DNA of 64,000 nucleotides from Prorocentrum cordatum (GCA_963575745.1 CAUYUJ010019930.1:1-64000); one strand, 5' to 3'; positions 50,685-61,431 are shown, counted from the stretch's first letter. Notes: a model not told the origin generated them from the letters alone. Program-made: numbers and translations.

Positions 50685-52303
50685 ATGGCGTCGAAGTCCG
50701 ACAGTGGCAGAAAGAAACAATCAAAGACACCATGTGCTGGCGCCGACGAGTTGAATTCCATCGACTCACGTCGTCGGATCGCTGGCGCCTCCAGTCCAGC
50801 ATTGGTTCCATTGGTATGTCCATGGGTGCGCGACTTCCGGTGCCAGGCGGGTGCGACGCTGGAGGATTTCGCCACGTGGATGAGAGATGACATCCTCTTC
50901 TGGGCTTCATCGCGCAACAACTGCACGAGCTATTGGCTGGGGCGCGACACGCCTCTTGGGCGCGATTTGCCGCTGCTGCCGGAGGCCGGTGGCAACCCCC
51001 GCGCTCTCGAGCCAGCTGCCGCACGCGAGACCTACCACGCCATTTTACGTCGTCGTCTGGACGGCATCATGGCCTCCAACGACCCAGCCAATTCGGAGCA
51101 GAAACAGATCATCGATCATGTCCGCCATGCTCGCGCACTATACACGACTGGTAAGAACGGCGAGCGTCGCGAGCTCAATGAGGTGATCAGGGCCTATTGG
51201 GCGGATCGTTTCCTGGCCCATGTCAAACAGCGTCATTATCAGCGAGGCCTCATCGCTTTCCTCGTTTCCGTTCCCCCACAGTCATGGGTCCTGGCAAGGC
51301 CCACCAATGGGGACTACCGGATAAGTTCGACGAGCACATAAATGAGATGATCCAGATGTTCGCTGGCCGTGGTATTGCTGTACTACTCTGCACGTGTAAT
51401 CCCTAGGAGAACCCGACTTGCCTGCGTGGTTGACAGCGACGTTTCAGGTTTTTTCGCTTTTCGTCTGACCTTCCCCTGGTCCTTGCGCTGGAGGCAATTC
51501 CTGCAGTTGGATCATTTTCTGCCGCCCCGACACACCGGGACCAGGGCCCGATCCCTGCTTCCGCCCCAACGGAGGCGGCATCCCACGAATATCCCCCGCC
51601 TGCATACGCTCAGGCCACTCCTGCTGCATATGGCACGGATTGGGATGGCAAGGCGCTTCATACTTCCACGGAGGAGAAGTACTACATATCTTGGGATATC
51701 ATTTTCAGCGGTATGACCGACACCTTCCCCGAGACGTGGGTTTCTGATTCATCTTCCGAGCGTGAATTCCCCATGGCCGTGTACAACAGGACCTCCATGG
51801 CATTGAAGCAGTTCGTCAACAAGATCATGGATATTGCACCGATTCGTGCCGGCGAGGAATCAGGTATCCTCGAACGTGAGCGCGATGTCAACAAGGAGTA
51901 CATCTTTGAGCTCACCAATTGGTCTCATATTCAGGCCGAGTCACAGACGGAGATACCACCTGATCTTCCTTCCGTCGCGCCTGCGACAACTCGCGTGCCT
52001 GTCCCGCCAGCTCCTCCGATGCACCCTCCACCACAAGAGGATGACGCTATGACGGTCACGACTCCCAAGCATCCGCCTCCTGTACCAGCGCGGGAGGCAC
52101 CACTGCCACCCACGCTAGCGGCATCGGTGGCATCGGCAGGCGTACCTACTCCAGCACCGGCACCGCTGTCCTTTTCAGCAGTGGACACTGCGGCGCCGGA
52201 GTCAACTCAACCCCCGCACCTGCGGATCCACCTGTGGAAACCACGAAGTGCCAGATCATGGGAGCACACGACTGTTGCGCACGATCGCAGCACGAGACCA
52301 TGA
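50685..52303 (+). pseudogene. second unrecognised ORF, frameshifted
   Basis: Frame 50685-51341 encodes 218 residues with a plausible start (M-A-S-K-S-D-S-G) and a helical, charged C-terminal half. Near 51290 the protein-like reading passes to the frame of 51297-51403 (L-P-D-K-F-D-E-H-I-N-E-M-I-Q). Stops at 51404 and 51431 follow, and the same frame resumes at about 51440 and runs to 52303. The piece between the stops could be a short intron or decay. The last part (51950-52200) is a Pro/Ala/Thr-rich linker. I recognise no domain. It lies immediately upstream of the Tpt1-like domain and may be its N-terminal extension. Confidence 0.45.
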
Positions 52304-52580
52304 TGACGCTAGAGGACGAGACTACGCTTGGCATTCCTCCCAGAGAATATGCTATTCGCGCCGAGGTGTCCGACCCTTTTTCCCTGGGTCCTTCCGATCC
52401 TGCGTTGACGTGGTCAGTGCGAGTCGTGCCAAATTATCGAGTAGTACACACAGAGTTTGTACTACGACGACTACGTGATCAAGCACGCCCCCGACCTACA
52501 GAACAGCGGTTGCTTCCCCGACTACACATGAATTGCGCTATGTAATGTGACTACCAAACCGCTGGGCCTACCTCTCCTGG
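52304..52580 (+). pseudogene. linker segment between ORF and Tpt1-like domain
   Basis: Frame 52234-52545 carries M-M-T-L-E-D-E-T-T-L-G-I-P-P-R-E-Y-A-I, which reads as protein, then decays. A frame change is needed at each end. Confidence 0.35.
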
Positions 52581-52589
52581 CTGGTTCGC

Positions 52590-53703
52590 AGAATCTTGGA
52601 CATACTATGAGATCACCGCAGAGGTTCAGCAAGGCTCTATCAACCGCACTCCGACACGACAACGGCGGCCGCAACGGCTTGGATCAATTCTTCGACCGCC
52701 GCGTTAATACTTGGCAGCTCGAACGCGTCGATACTTGGGCCGTGGCCAATCACCACGAGTCCTTCAGTCGCATCGTGTCCGAAGTGTTCACAAGATGATC
52801 ACGGCCCCAGTCGGCATGCAGTCCACGCACACATGCATCAGGCCAACGTTGCTGGCCAGCCATGGGAAAGTGCACAGGAGTACTACGTCATCGCTGTCCT
52901 ACGTGCCCTGCAGCAGCATGTCGACGACGAGAAGGCCCGTTTCTAGGTCTTCGTCCACCGTCCCAACCCAGACTTGTTGGGAGCAGACGATGCATGGGAC
53001 CATGTACTGGCCATTCGTGCCATCGGCGGTCGTACTGCCGTACACTGCAACAGCCAACCATGTAATATGGGCTGGAAGCGTTTGTCGTGGACGGAAGGAC
53101 GTGAAGTACTTACACCATGCTACTACGAAGGATGCCAGGATGAGTATTCGGAAGATTGGTACTGTTCCAGGCTATGGTGCTGACCGCCACACACAGCGCG
53201 AGGCATTCTACAGTTCCAGTTCCTTCGTGCGCTATGACACACAAAACCCTCATATTACGATCCCTGGGTACAAGTTCGAGCACAAGAAGAAGCAGGTCGA
53301 CGTGGTCATCGACATGCGCTCGGCCATGACTGCTGGCTGCGACTTCTGGCTCGGCGAACAAGGGGCCACCATGTGCCCCCAGAGTGTCCCAGCAATGGCC
53401 ATCATGGCCATCAGAACGGTTGGGGGCGGCGCTCTATCGCCACCCAAGTTGAATTGGAAGTATCCAGAGTCGGTCAAGTTGCCGGCGCCACGCAGCCAAT
53501 ACGAGGTCTGCGAGACTGCGCCAGTGGCAACACCAGCAGCAGAGTCGTCGCGGACGCACGTCCAGGCACCAAAAGCAAAGCCGATGCCTGTTGGGATGCG
53601 TTCATCTCCTCCTTCTGCTGCACCGAGCGTTCCAAAGATCCCAGGTGTTCAACCACTGCCGAAGCAGGACCAGTCGCAACTGGATGACCTCCTGTACGAC
53701 TGA
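52590..53703 (+). pseudogene. KptA/Tpt1-type RNA 2'-phosphotransferase domain, broken
   Basis: Frame 52547-52798 contains S-K-A-L-S-T-A-L-R-H-D (52628-52660), the hallmark N-terminal motif of the Tpt1/KptA family, whose Arg-His pair is catalytic. Frame 52711-53703 then has Y-L-H-H-A-T-T-K-D-A (53107-53136), corresponding to the H-G-T NAD-binding motif of the ADP-ribosyltransferase fold, followed by G-x-G-A-D-R and V-D-V-V-I-D-M-R-S-A-M-T-A-G-C-D-F-W (about 53296-53350), matching the family's V-x-I-D-x3-A-x3-G-x-x-F strand. Known enzymes move the 2'-phosphate of spliced tRNA to NAD. Odd points: a TGA at 52796 with a frame change, about 300 bases between the two halves that are not in canonical proteins, and a Pro/Ala-rich tail ending D-D-L-L-Y-D. 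Its place after Copia pol is unexplained. Confidence 0.72.
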
Positions 53704-54740
53704 GTGCCAGCGGCAAAACCTGCACCGAATCTCTCAGACAAGGCCACTCTGAACATGGTTCACTGGTGGAAGGTTGTGGACGATTGCAAGAAAGAATATG
53801 TCGAACCCCTGGTGGGGGCACTTCTTTTTGGCACATGGGATCGTTGCCGTCGCTTCCAGAATATCCGCGTCAACGACTCCATATACACACGTCTGCATGG
53901 TTCCTGTGCCGCGCCGTTGATCCCCTGTGGCCAGCAAAGAAAGATGTCGCACCCACCCTGGGCAATTGCGAGGTCTACGGACCGATCCTCGACATTGCTC
54001 ACGCTGGTCCATGCGTCAGCGTACAGATCCCTTTTCGAGGCCGCGGCCCGTTCTGGGCCAACATCTGATACGCCGAGAATGATATGAACGAGCACACCGG
54101 CTTTGCTTTCGCAGTTCCACTGCATGTAGACATGTCCGAGATGCACACTGACCTCAAGCCGGTGGACGCACCCGCACTCTAACATAACGACAATCAGGAC
54201 ATCAAGATTGACGAGACAAAGCTGATCATAACGACCGAGGTCGTCGATGACTTGAAACTCATGTTGGCCAGGTGTTCGACAGCGGAGCTGAACGTCCTTC
54301 GCAGGACGGGCAGAAATACACAAGGTGTTGGATTGCTGCAGACACCACAATTGGAGGTGGATCAGGTATGCACGGCAACAGACAGAGACACATACTCGCA
54401 TGAGAGTCGTTTGGAGATACGTCTCCGCTGGCCCCCAAGGCGAATTGGCACAAATGATCTTCAACCCACACTCTCCCTGGGCCAAAGAATTGCCAAACCT
54501 TTGTGAACACAAATGTTTCTGGTCTACCATGATGACGGATATGAGTTGGGACGGTGACGACGATTCAGTATTGTCTTGTTGGATTCCACATTTGTTCGCC
54601 ATTCTTCAAAGTGATGCTACACTTCGTTTGCTAACGATTTCATCGACGGACATTCTCCAGATTCATCCAGCGGTGGCGTCCCGATTCAGCTGTTCAGTCT
54701 CTGGGAATCAGCAGTACTATCACACGAGAAGTACGGTGAC
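53704..54740 (+). pseudogene. degraded coding region between Tpt1-like and RING-like parts
   Basis: Short protein-like stretches in changing frames (53704-54087, 54067-54180 with one TAA, 54252-54506, 54325-54747). Trp, Asp, Met and His are frequent and codon use resembles the neighbouring ORFs, so this is probably continuous decayed coding DNA. No domain recognised. Confidence 0.4.
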
Positions 54741-55715
54741 ATGCTGAGGAACCCGATCAGCGACCAATCTAATTTCAGGGCTGCCGCCGCTCCGCCGCCT
54801 GATGCTACGAACATCCTTGTCCCTGACCCTAGAAGCGTTGCGTCTGCCGTTGCCCCCATCCAGGAACAGCTCATCGAGGTGATGCGGCCCGACAATGACG
54901 ATGTCATGGGTGATTTTCACGTCGACGATGCACTGGGCCAGGAATTCCGCCGCAGAGCGGAGAGACTCTTCCGAGACCATCAGGGCACGGCCTCAGCACG
55001 CCGCGATCGCGATCATATCTTGGATGGGGATCTCTCTGATCCTATGACCGACAAAGGATTGCAATCATTCGCCGAAGATCTGGCCACCAACCGCGCCAGC
55101 TTCGTCCCGAATCGCATCGTTCGAGTGATCGACCGCAAGTTGGACGCTGGTGGCAACGCCCGCAAGCGGATCCAACAATTGATCGAGAACGGAGCTGCTG
55201 AGTGCCAGACCGCCAAGCAGCATTGTGCAAGCTGGTACCGCGACCTCCCCACTGACGACCCAAACGATGATGGCCTGTGCCACATTTGTTCTGAGTCATT
55301 CCAGCGTGGGGAAACAGGTTCGTCCCAGGTCCAGGATTTGGCTGACGTGCACGCCTGGATCCGCGATCAGATGGACGAGAACATCGTGCGCCACATAATG
55401 CGTGCGGATGTCCAGGTTCGCGTCACTGGCACACGTTCCGATGAATCCAGGCCCAGGACGAGCAGGGGCTGGTTTTGTCTGGTGATTGCCAGAAGTGGGC
55501 GACCACGCGCGACGTGCCCTGAAAGTACCGCAGCTTGTCTGGATGCAGATTCAACGAAAGTCCAGCGACGGCAAGGTGCCCGCGCGAGTGGACTGGCCGA
55601 TTCAGTCCAACAGTTTCGAGAGGGAACGCGATTGCGCCTGCGTGGCGCGCGCCAATGCCGGCGGGCCCAACGACCGCGAGCACGCGGCGATCAAGGACGG
55701 GTCACCAGGAGCTGA
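54741..55715 (+). CDS. 324-codon ORF with a half RING-like C-x2-C motif
   Basis: Open frame with an Ala/Pro-rich start, a charged helical middle (D-D-V-M-G-D-F-H-V-D-D, K-R-I-Q-Q-L-I-E-N) and D-D-G-L-C-H-I-C-S-E-S-F-Q-R-G-E (C-x2-C at 55278-55289). This is the pattern of the first half of a RING-H2 finger. The second half (C-x-H-x2-H/C-x2-C) is not found downstream; instead V-H-A-W-I-R-D-Q follows, which could be the remnant after a deletion. The last 90 codons turn Arg/Ser-rich and may be out of the true frame. The sequence is open enough to be recent, but I cannot say whether it is expressed. Confidence 0.42.
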   Translation: MLRNPISDQSNFRAAAAPPPDATNILVPDPRSVASAVAPIQEQLIEVMRPDNDDVMGDFHVDDALGQEFRRRAERLFRDHQGTASARRDRDHILDGDLSDPMTDKGLQSFAEDLATNRASFVPNRIVRVIDRKLDAGGNARKRIQQLIENGAAECQTAKQHCASWYRDLPTDDPNDDGLCHICSESFQRGETGSSQVQDLADVHAWIRDQMDENIVRHIMRADVQVRVTGTRSDESRPRTSRGWFCLVIARSGRPRATCPESTAACLDADSTKVQRRQGARASGLADSVQQFREGTRLRLRGARQCRRAQRPRARGDQGRVTRS

Positions 55716-57306
55716 AAACGATGCGACAGCCACTCCACGAAGCCCGAGCAGGTGCGCGTCACCCCGTGGTCGGACATTCCATGGGACGCGCGGGAACATT
55801 GCGCGGGTCTCCGAGGCTCGGTGGCACCGACCGACGAGAAGGAGCCGTAGAAGGTCAAAGACAATTTGCATTGCCTACATCGCGTTTTCGGACATGCCCC
55901 CTTGGGCAACCTCGCTCGCCTCCATTAGGGCGCGAACAAGTCGAAGAGGTCCGCGGAGCTTGCGAGGTGTCTCCAACGCGAGGCTTGCGAGGCCAGTGAA
56001 CAAGGCAACCGAGAAGTGCCCGGAGCATCATTGCTCATGATACCCAGGCCTTGGAATATCATTGGTATGGACACGCGCGAGATGCCGTTTTACAGGCGCA
56101 AGTTGAAGCTCAAGGCAGGTAGGTGGCTACGGAAAATGGCGCGACGGAGTCGGACTCCGAGCCCAAGTCGCCCGAAGGGATGATGGAGGCATTGTCTAAC
56201 CAGTGACTCTAGCAGAAGCCCAGGCCCAAGTTCTGGACATGCGACAGCGGGCCACCCTTCGAGAGGAACCCGTTCGCCGAGAGTTCCATGGAGATGGGAG
56301 TCGACCAGCGCCTCGCGCCAGGACAAAGACCACCCGCGCACGTGGGGAGCTCCAGAATGCAACCATACATGTTGAGGACTTGCCTGAAGATCGAGTCCGG
56401 CACCCAGTCTAGCACGGGGAATACGATCTCGCTCTCGCTTTAGGCGATCAGCTCGGCGGAGCAGGCGCGCGGCTGCACGCAGCCCATGTCAGTGGGCGTT
56501 TGGGGCAGGTGACCTTCGGAGAGACTTTGCGGTCGAGCTCTTGAAACGCCGCTTCGGGGCTGAAGCGAATGAGACTACATATTGCGAGCAGTTGGGGGCA
56601 AGACCGGCGAGCGCAGAGATATGCGACAAGAAAGTTCGCGCCTTGGAAAGATTCTGAGACGCAAATACTGCGGCCGACTAACGCCGCCGCAATTGCAACG
56701 CGGGCTGGCTGCGCCCGTGGAGGATGATGCCTCAACAAGGGTACCGACGAGCTCATCGGCTTGGCCCAAGGCGAGCTGCAACGGTGGAGAAGCACCCGTG
56801 GCAAGTGCCAAAGGCCCCAGGAAACGTATCATTTGGATGATCAGCGGCAACAAGTCACTGATATGTTAGGTGGTCAGCGCGAGGCCAGCTACCAAACGAG
56901 AGTAGGCCTTCATTCAAAGAGCAGACGTCGGAGCACGAACGCCGTGAGCGGGGGGCCCGATGCCCAGCCGACGCTCCGGGGGTGCCAGCGGCGACGTGTC
57001 CAGAGAACGCGACGGAGATTGATCTGGGGAATCCACCGCCAGCCATGGGTTGCATGCGACGACACGGACCACATGAGCCAGCCCGCGGTGTCAAATTTGA
57101 GCTGAGAGCATTGACGAATGGATCCGACGGAGGGCGAGAACTTTGGAAGTTCGGCGGCGATCTCGAGGAACAACTTCGAGAGCGGACCTCGAGAAGCGTA
57201 AATGCGTTTAAGGGGGGCGCGGGAACCAGCCAGCCAGGGGCGACGCGGGGGCGGCGCGTAGAGCCCCATCGCGCCAAGGACAAACAAAGACGCGAACGAG
57301 GAGCCC
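55716..57306. other. decayed, possibly coding region, unrecognised
   Basis: Frames of 70-195 codons on both strands. Plus-strand fragments around 55486-56040 and 56900-57335 read as protein-like but shift frame often. If the pol remnant downstream had an integrase, it should be here, but I could not find an H-H-C-C cluster or a D-D-E set. Confidence 0.35.
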
Positions 57307-58580
57307 ATGCGAGAAATCGAATACAAGGGACCTGATTGCACAGGTCATCATGTTCCACGCCGCTGGCGATGTCAGGCGCGTCGCCTATGTCGCCACCGAG
57401 CAGGAGTTAGACTTCGCCTTGTACATTATCGACCTGAGTGCCAGCAGCAGGAACGACAGGGGCGCGGACCGAGACCCCCGCGACGTGTTCCTGGTCAAAT
57501 GGCTGCATGGCATGGGGGTCAGTTGCGGCGGGCTGACGTCGGGGGACCAGACTCCTTCGACGAGGCCATGGCGAAGGAGTTAATGGAGCGGGTGCAGCGC
57601 GAAGCTGTTCGGCGATGTCACGATGAACCGAACAGAGTCAGCGCGAACTCGCAAGGGATTGTTCGAGCCAGGTGGCTTCTGGTCTGACCGAATGCACTTG
57701 CAGGCGAAATTGGCGTGTCTGCGCAGATGCGCAAGAACATGTTGGTCGCAGACTCGGCGACCGTTTTCCACGAATATTGCGCGGGCAAGGCGAAGGCCCG
57801 CATCTTTCTGATTGGATTCGATCGCGGCGCAGTCGTGGGCACGTTCTCGCGCGAGAAGTCGAGCCCAGTAGTGGCCCGCGCCGCCGAGCTGTTGGCGAGA
57901 CAGCAAACGACTTTGAGAAGGGGAAAAGCGAAAGATAGCAATGCCACGACAGCCGTGCACGCAGATCGAGGAAGACAATGAAGAACGCCACGCGCATGGA
58001 CGACTGGCGTTGCAGAACTATCCGCAGCGATGGGCATTCGCGCTGAGAATTTCGAAGGCCGCTCACGGGTACGCGCCAGCACTGAGAACGTCATGGGGGG
58101 ATTTCGACAAGAAGATTGCCGATCTACGCGACGAGGAAGGAGACGATCCAGGTGGAATCCGGGCCCAAGGAGATTCCATTGTACTTGCGCGGAGAAGCGG
58201 GGCGAAATGTGCATGCCCATCGGACGAGCCAACTCGCGCGTGGACGGCGAAGAGTCGTCTAGGAGATAGAGCAGCCCACGATTGCTGAGAATACGAGAGA
58301 GCACCATGAAGACGCGGGCTCGGTGAATGCAGCGAGAGCCAAGACTGCACAACTGCCAGGGCGCCTGTGTTAAAGTTAGCCAGCCACGACCCCGAGCTGG
58401 ACCCGGCCGCCCAAATTCGAACAGGTGACAGACATCGAGCCGAACCGCGGCAGCTTAGACCGCACGAGCGAGAAGATCACGAACAACGAGTATTGGGCTG
58501 GACGACCCAGCATGGGACAGCGACAATGGATTTCAGCCAAATCAGATAGCAGTCGAGCTACAAGCCCGAGCGGGGACCTT
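57307..58580 (+). pseudogene. pol: reverse-transcriptase remnant of a second Copia-like element
   Basis: Fragments in several frames follow the order of an RT N-terminal half. 57480-57690 has charged sequence ending I-V-R-A-R-W-L-L-V. Frame 57715-57978 has H-E-Y-C-A-G-K-A-K-A-R-I-F-L-I-G-F-D (57763-57822), like the K-A-R-(L/I)-V-x-G-F strand of LTR-element RTs, then S-S-P-V-V-A-R-A-A-E-L-L-A-R-Q, like the S-P-T-x-x-R region. The catalytic D-D motif is not visible. It is in the correct position upstream of the RNase H at 58582-59214. Numerous stops make it a fossil. Confidence 0.5.
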
Positions 58581-58581
58581 C

Positions 58582-59214
58582 ATGGGGGCAGCGCGCGAGA
58601 TGCAACGCATGATGTCGGAGGTCCGTGACACGGACCATGTTGGCATAAATAGTCGGAGGTCCCCACGTGGAATGGACTGGCACCATCTAGCAGCAATGGG
58701 ATTTGGAGACGCTTCGGGGATCAATCGCCCGAAGGGAGGAGCTACCGGAGGCTGGAGGCTTGCTCATTGGCCTTGGATAAGGCGAACCATCAATGGCGAG
58801 ACCGCCGCTGTCAACATCGCAAGGGGCAAGAGCTGGAAGCCCGAGAGGAAGGCCATCGCTTCCAATGCCAGTGAGATCCATGCCATGACCGCGACTGGGA
58901 ATGGTCCACACCGGGTGCGACCTTTTTAGTCCGATATCAACGGACATGAGTTGAAGTTTCGGACTGACGTTGAAGGAAGAGGCAGGGAGTGCACGAACCG
59001 GATTGCCGCGATCTTGGCTACATACAGCAAGGGTTTCTTCGACGCCGCCCAGAACAAGAAGAGCCCAACCTTCTGGGGTACTTCAGAGGCCAGCGCAATC
59101 AGGGATACTTCCAGCAACATCAGTGAACACCTGCGATGGCTCGCAGGAGACTGGAACCTAGCCGACATGAGCACCAGGAAAAAGGAATGCGTATGGAAAG
59201 GGCGTACCATGTGA
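58582..59214 (+). pseudogene. pol: RNase H domain of the second element, one in-frame stop
   Basis: One frame spans the region, broken only by a TAG at 58927-58929 where Trp would be expected (x-R-P-F-W-S-D-I-N). Motifs: G-F-G-D-A-S-G-I-N-R (Asp 58708-58710), G-G-A-T-G-G-W, S-N-A-S-E-I-H-A-M (Glu 58873-58875), K-F-R-T-D-V-E-G (Asp 58966-58968) and the closing L-R-W-L-A-G-D-W-N-L-A-D-M, like the D-N-x-A-D-x-x-T-K end of Copia-type RNase H. It ends at 59214. It is clearly a different family from the RNase H at 48.5-49.2 kb. Confidence 0.75.
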
Positions 59215-59265
59215 AAGAAAATCGGACGGTAGAGATTGAACTACAGTTCTAGCTTCGTCACCGCC

Positions 59266-59283
59266 GAGGGGAAAGAAAAAGGG
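59266..59283 (+). promoter_or_regulatory. candidate polypurine tract of the outer element
   Basis: Eighteen uninterrupted purines (GAGGGGAAAGAAAAAGGG) 50 bases after the RNase H stop and about 110 bases before the LTR-like repeat at 59394. Polypurine tracts prime plus-strand DNA and normally abut the 3' LTR, so the gap to the repeat is larger than expected. Confidence 0.4.
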
Positions 59284-59393
59284 CAACCGTGCCTACGAGA
59301 AGATGAACGAACCACTACCAGCGAATGGAGTTCAATCTGAAAAGAGTAGCGACCAGTGCAGTTCTGAGACGCGTTTCGGCAGGTGTCCATACA

Positions 59394-59590
59394 GGTCAGT
59401 TTGAGTTTGTTTAAGGGTGCCCCTTGAGGAACCCACAGGAGACCTCTAGAGGCCCTTGGTACCCATTGGCCAGAGTTTAAGGCACTTTCATCGTCACATG
59501 TGTTTTGGAGGTTGTCTCGAGAATCTGTCAACTACTTCTCCTCCCCAGGCCCCCCTTGGCCTTACTGCGCGCGCTGGTAACGGTTACATA
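59394..59590 (+). repeat. right copy of the repeat shared with 37047/38327 (possible 3' LTR)
   Basis: Begins GGTCAGTTTGAGTTTGTTTA and CCCCTTGAGGA, and ends CCCCTTGGCCTTACTGCGCG and CGCTGGTAACGG. Both ends match the left copy, but the interior is only about 120 bp. The ends are not the TG...CA typical of LTRs. Confidence 0.5.
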
Positions 59591-59712
59591 ATGTGGATAA
59601 GCGTTCCCCTTGTCGGTCAGAAGGAGTTGATATTGTCTCGGATTTCGGCGGTTCCGATTTTGTACTACTCACCGCTGCAAATATGGACAGGCGTCCCATC
59701 CCCCGACTCTTA

Positions 59713-59834
59713 GCATCGCTCGGACGTGTGCAATTTTCCTCGGAGGGGGCAATCGAGGAACATTCTGGATCATCGTGCGAAAAGATACGCACTACACCGA
59801 CACATGCACGGGGAATGGACGTTCGAACGATGGC
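59713..59834. mobile_element. MITE-B copy 2
   Basis: Left end GCATCGCTCGGACGTGTG, right end ACGTTCGAACGATGGC. It shares CAATCGAGGAACATTCTGGA and ACATGCACGGGGAATGGACGT with copies at 7497-7621 and 61039-61161. Confidence 0.85.
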
Positions 59835-61038
59835 AAAGAACGGGGGGGAGCTTACGTTGCAGCCTGGGGGGAGGCCTTCCCTTTCCCTTCCTCGGGTGGC
59901 AAAGAATGATGGAAGCATAAAAGGCTCGGAGACCCGCGCGGATTTTGAATCCCCCTCCCTTGCGCGCTGGGCGCGCCAGTGGCGTCAGCACAGCTCCGAA
60001 ACATATCAGTGTTTGTTTCCCTGTTCCGCACCGTCCGACGTATATTCGTCGCAGGAGCCGTGGGATCTCCCAGGTTTCATGGCCTTATCCTGCGGCGCAC
60101 CAGGGGAAATGACAGGGAACAGGCAGGTGGGAGGGGAGCGGAGCGGAGGGAGGAGGGGAGGGAGGAGGGAAATGTAAGGACGGAGGAGGGGGCGAGGAGA
60201 ATGGATTGCCGAAATCCCTAATCGGTTCTCGTGAGCCCGATCTTGAGACGTGCATTGGAAGAGGTTCCAATGATGATTCGAAACCTCACCATTCATTCGG
60301 TATGTTTGCTTGCTCTGAGCAAGCTGAATTGAGCATCGAATGTGTCTCCCGAAGTGCTCTTCTCCAAGTCCCTCGGACCATGTGTTGGTCTCGTCATTGT
60401 GGACCCAACCGTCTTGGACACTCGAGCTTGTCATTCGGAACTTGCCCGAGTTGATTTGTATGTGGCGTCTTTGTATAATTGTCCAGCGGCTGGTTGCGCT
60501 TTTACTTGTAATTGCACTAGCATGTTTCTGCAGGTTTTGTCTCCAGTGACTTGTCCAATGACGACATCAAGGTTACGCAGCGCAATCGCGTTCCTTGCTC
60601 TTCCCTCTTTGCACCATGAGTTGTTTATTGTCCGGCTGGCTGCATTCGACCTTTGCCTCCGTGCTAGCTCAGTTTAGAATGTATTGCAGCTTTACTGATG
60701 ATATGCGCACGATAGACCCTGCAGCTGCGGATAGGAATGAGAGGGCCGCGAGGTCGTCGGCAGCCTGCGGGGCTCGAAAACGATTTCGAAGAAGCCCGCC
60801 GCAGGCGCCGAACTCTTACGCACTGCGCCACGAGCCCGTCGCAGGCGCCGAGTTTTCCATCAAGCCAACGTGGGTGTGTCGCAGGCAGTTCGCGAGAAGG
60901 TCGCGTGCGGGTCGCAGGGCGAGGACGACGACAGTGACAGACAACAGGCATTTTGACCGCGGAGCCCCGCTGCGGTCACGCGCACAGGGGCAGGGTAAGA
61001 CCGCTCGGTCCTCTCACTCTGATACCTCTGATACCTTG
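59835..61038. other. no gene recognised
   Basis: Mixed unique sequence with a GGAGGGAGGAGGG tract (60128-60195) and AT-richer DNA at 60440-60720. On the minus strand, 60832-60765 begins GGGCTCGTGGCGCAGTGCG, which resembles a tRNA 5' half with an A box, and ends in CGAGCCC able to pair with it, but the inner arms do not fold. A hairpin TGACCGC ... GCGGTCA lies at 60954-60978. Confidence 0.4.
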
Positions 61039-61161
61039 GCATCGCTCAGACGTGTGCATGCTTCCACGTCGAGGACCATCGAGGAGCATCCTGGATCATC
61101 GCGGGGAAAATACACGCACGAAATCGGAAAATGCATGGGGAGTGGACGTCCGAACGATGGC
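61039..61161. mobile_element. MITE-B copy 3
   Basis: Left end GCATCGCTCAGACGTGTG, right end ACGTCCGAACGATGGC, interior CCATCGAGGAGCATCCTGGA and ATGCATGGGGAGTGGACGT. Same orientation as the other two copies and only 1.2 kb from copy 2. Confidence 0.85.
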
Positions 61162-61430
61162 CAGATACGCACATTGAACCGTATTGGGGCCGCCTGGGAC
61201 TCAGCGCGAAGATGTTGCAGAACGGCGTGGCCAGAACACACTGCGTGGTGATTGTTGCGTTGCCTTTGGGGCGCTTTTATCGGAGGCTCCTCGCGGAGCC
61301 TTTTCGGAGCTTCTCGGGGCTGCCTCCGGGGGTATTCTGCGGCAGCCTTGCAACAAAAACCCAGGGCTCCGAGCCCGCACATCGGGCGTCGCGAAAATTG
61401 TCGAGACGGTCAACTTTTTATACACATGGT
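61162..61430. other. spacer, no gene
   Basis: A possible CTTCTCGGGGC word relates weakly to DR-10. Otherwise unremarkable. Confidence 0.4.
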
Positions 61431-61431
61431 A

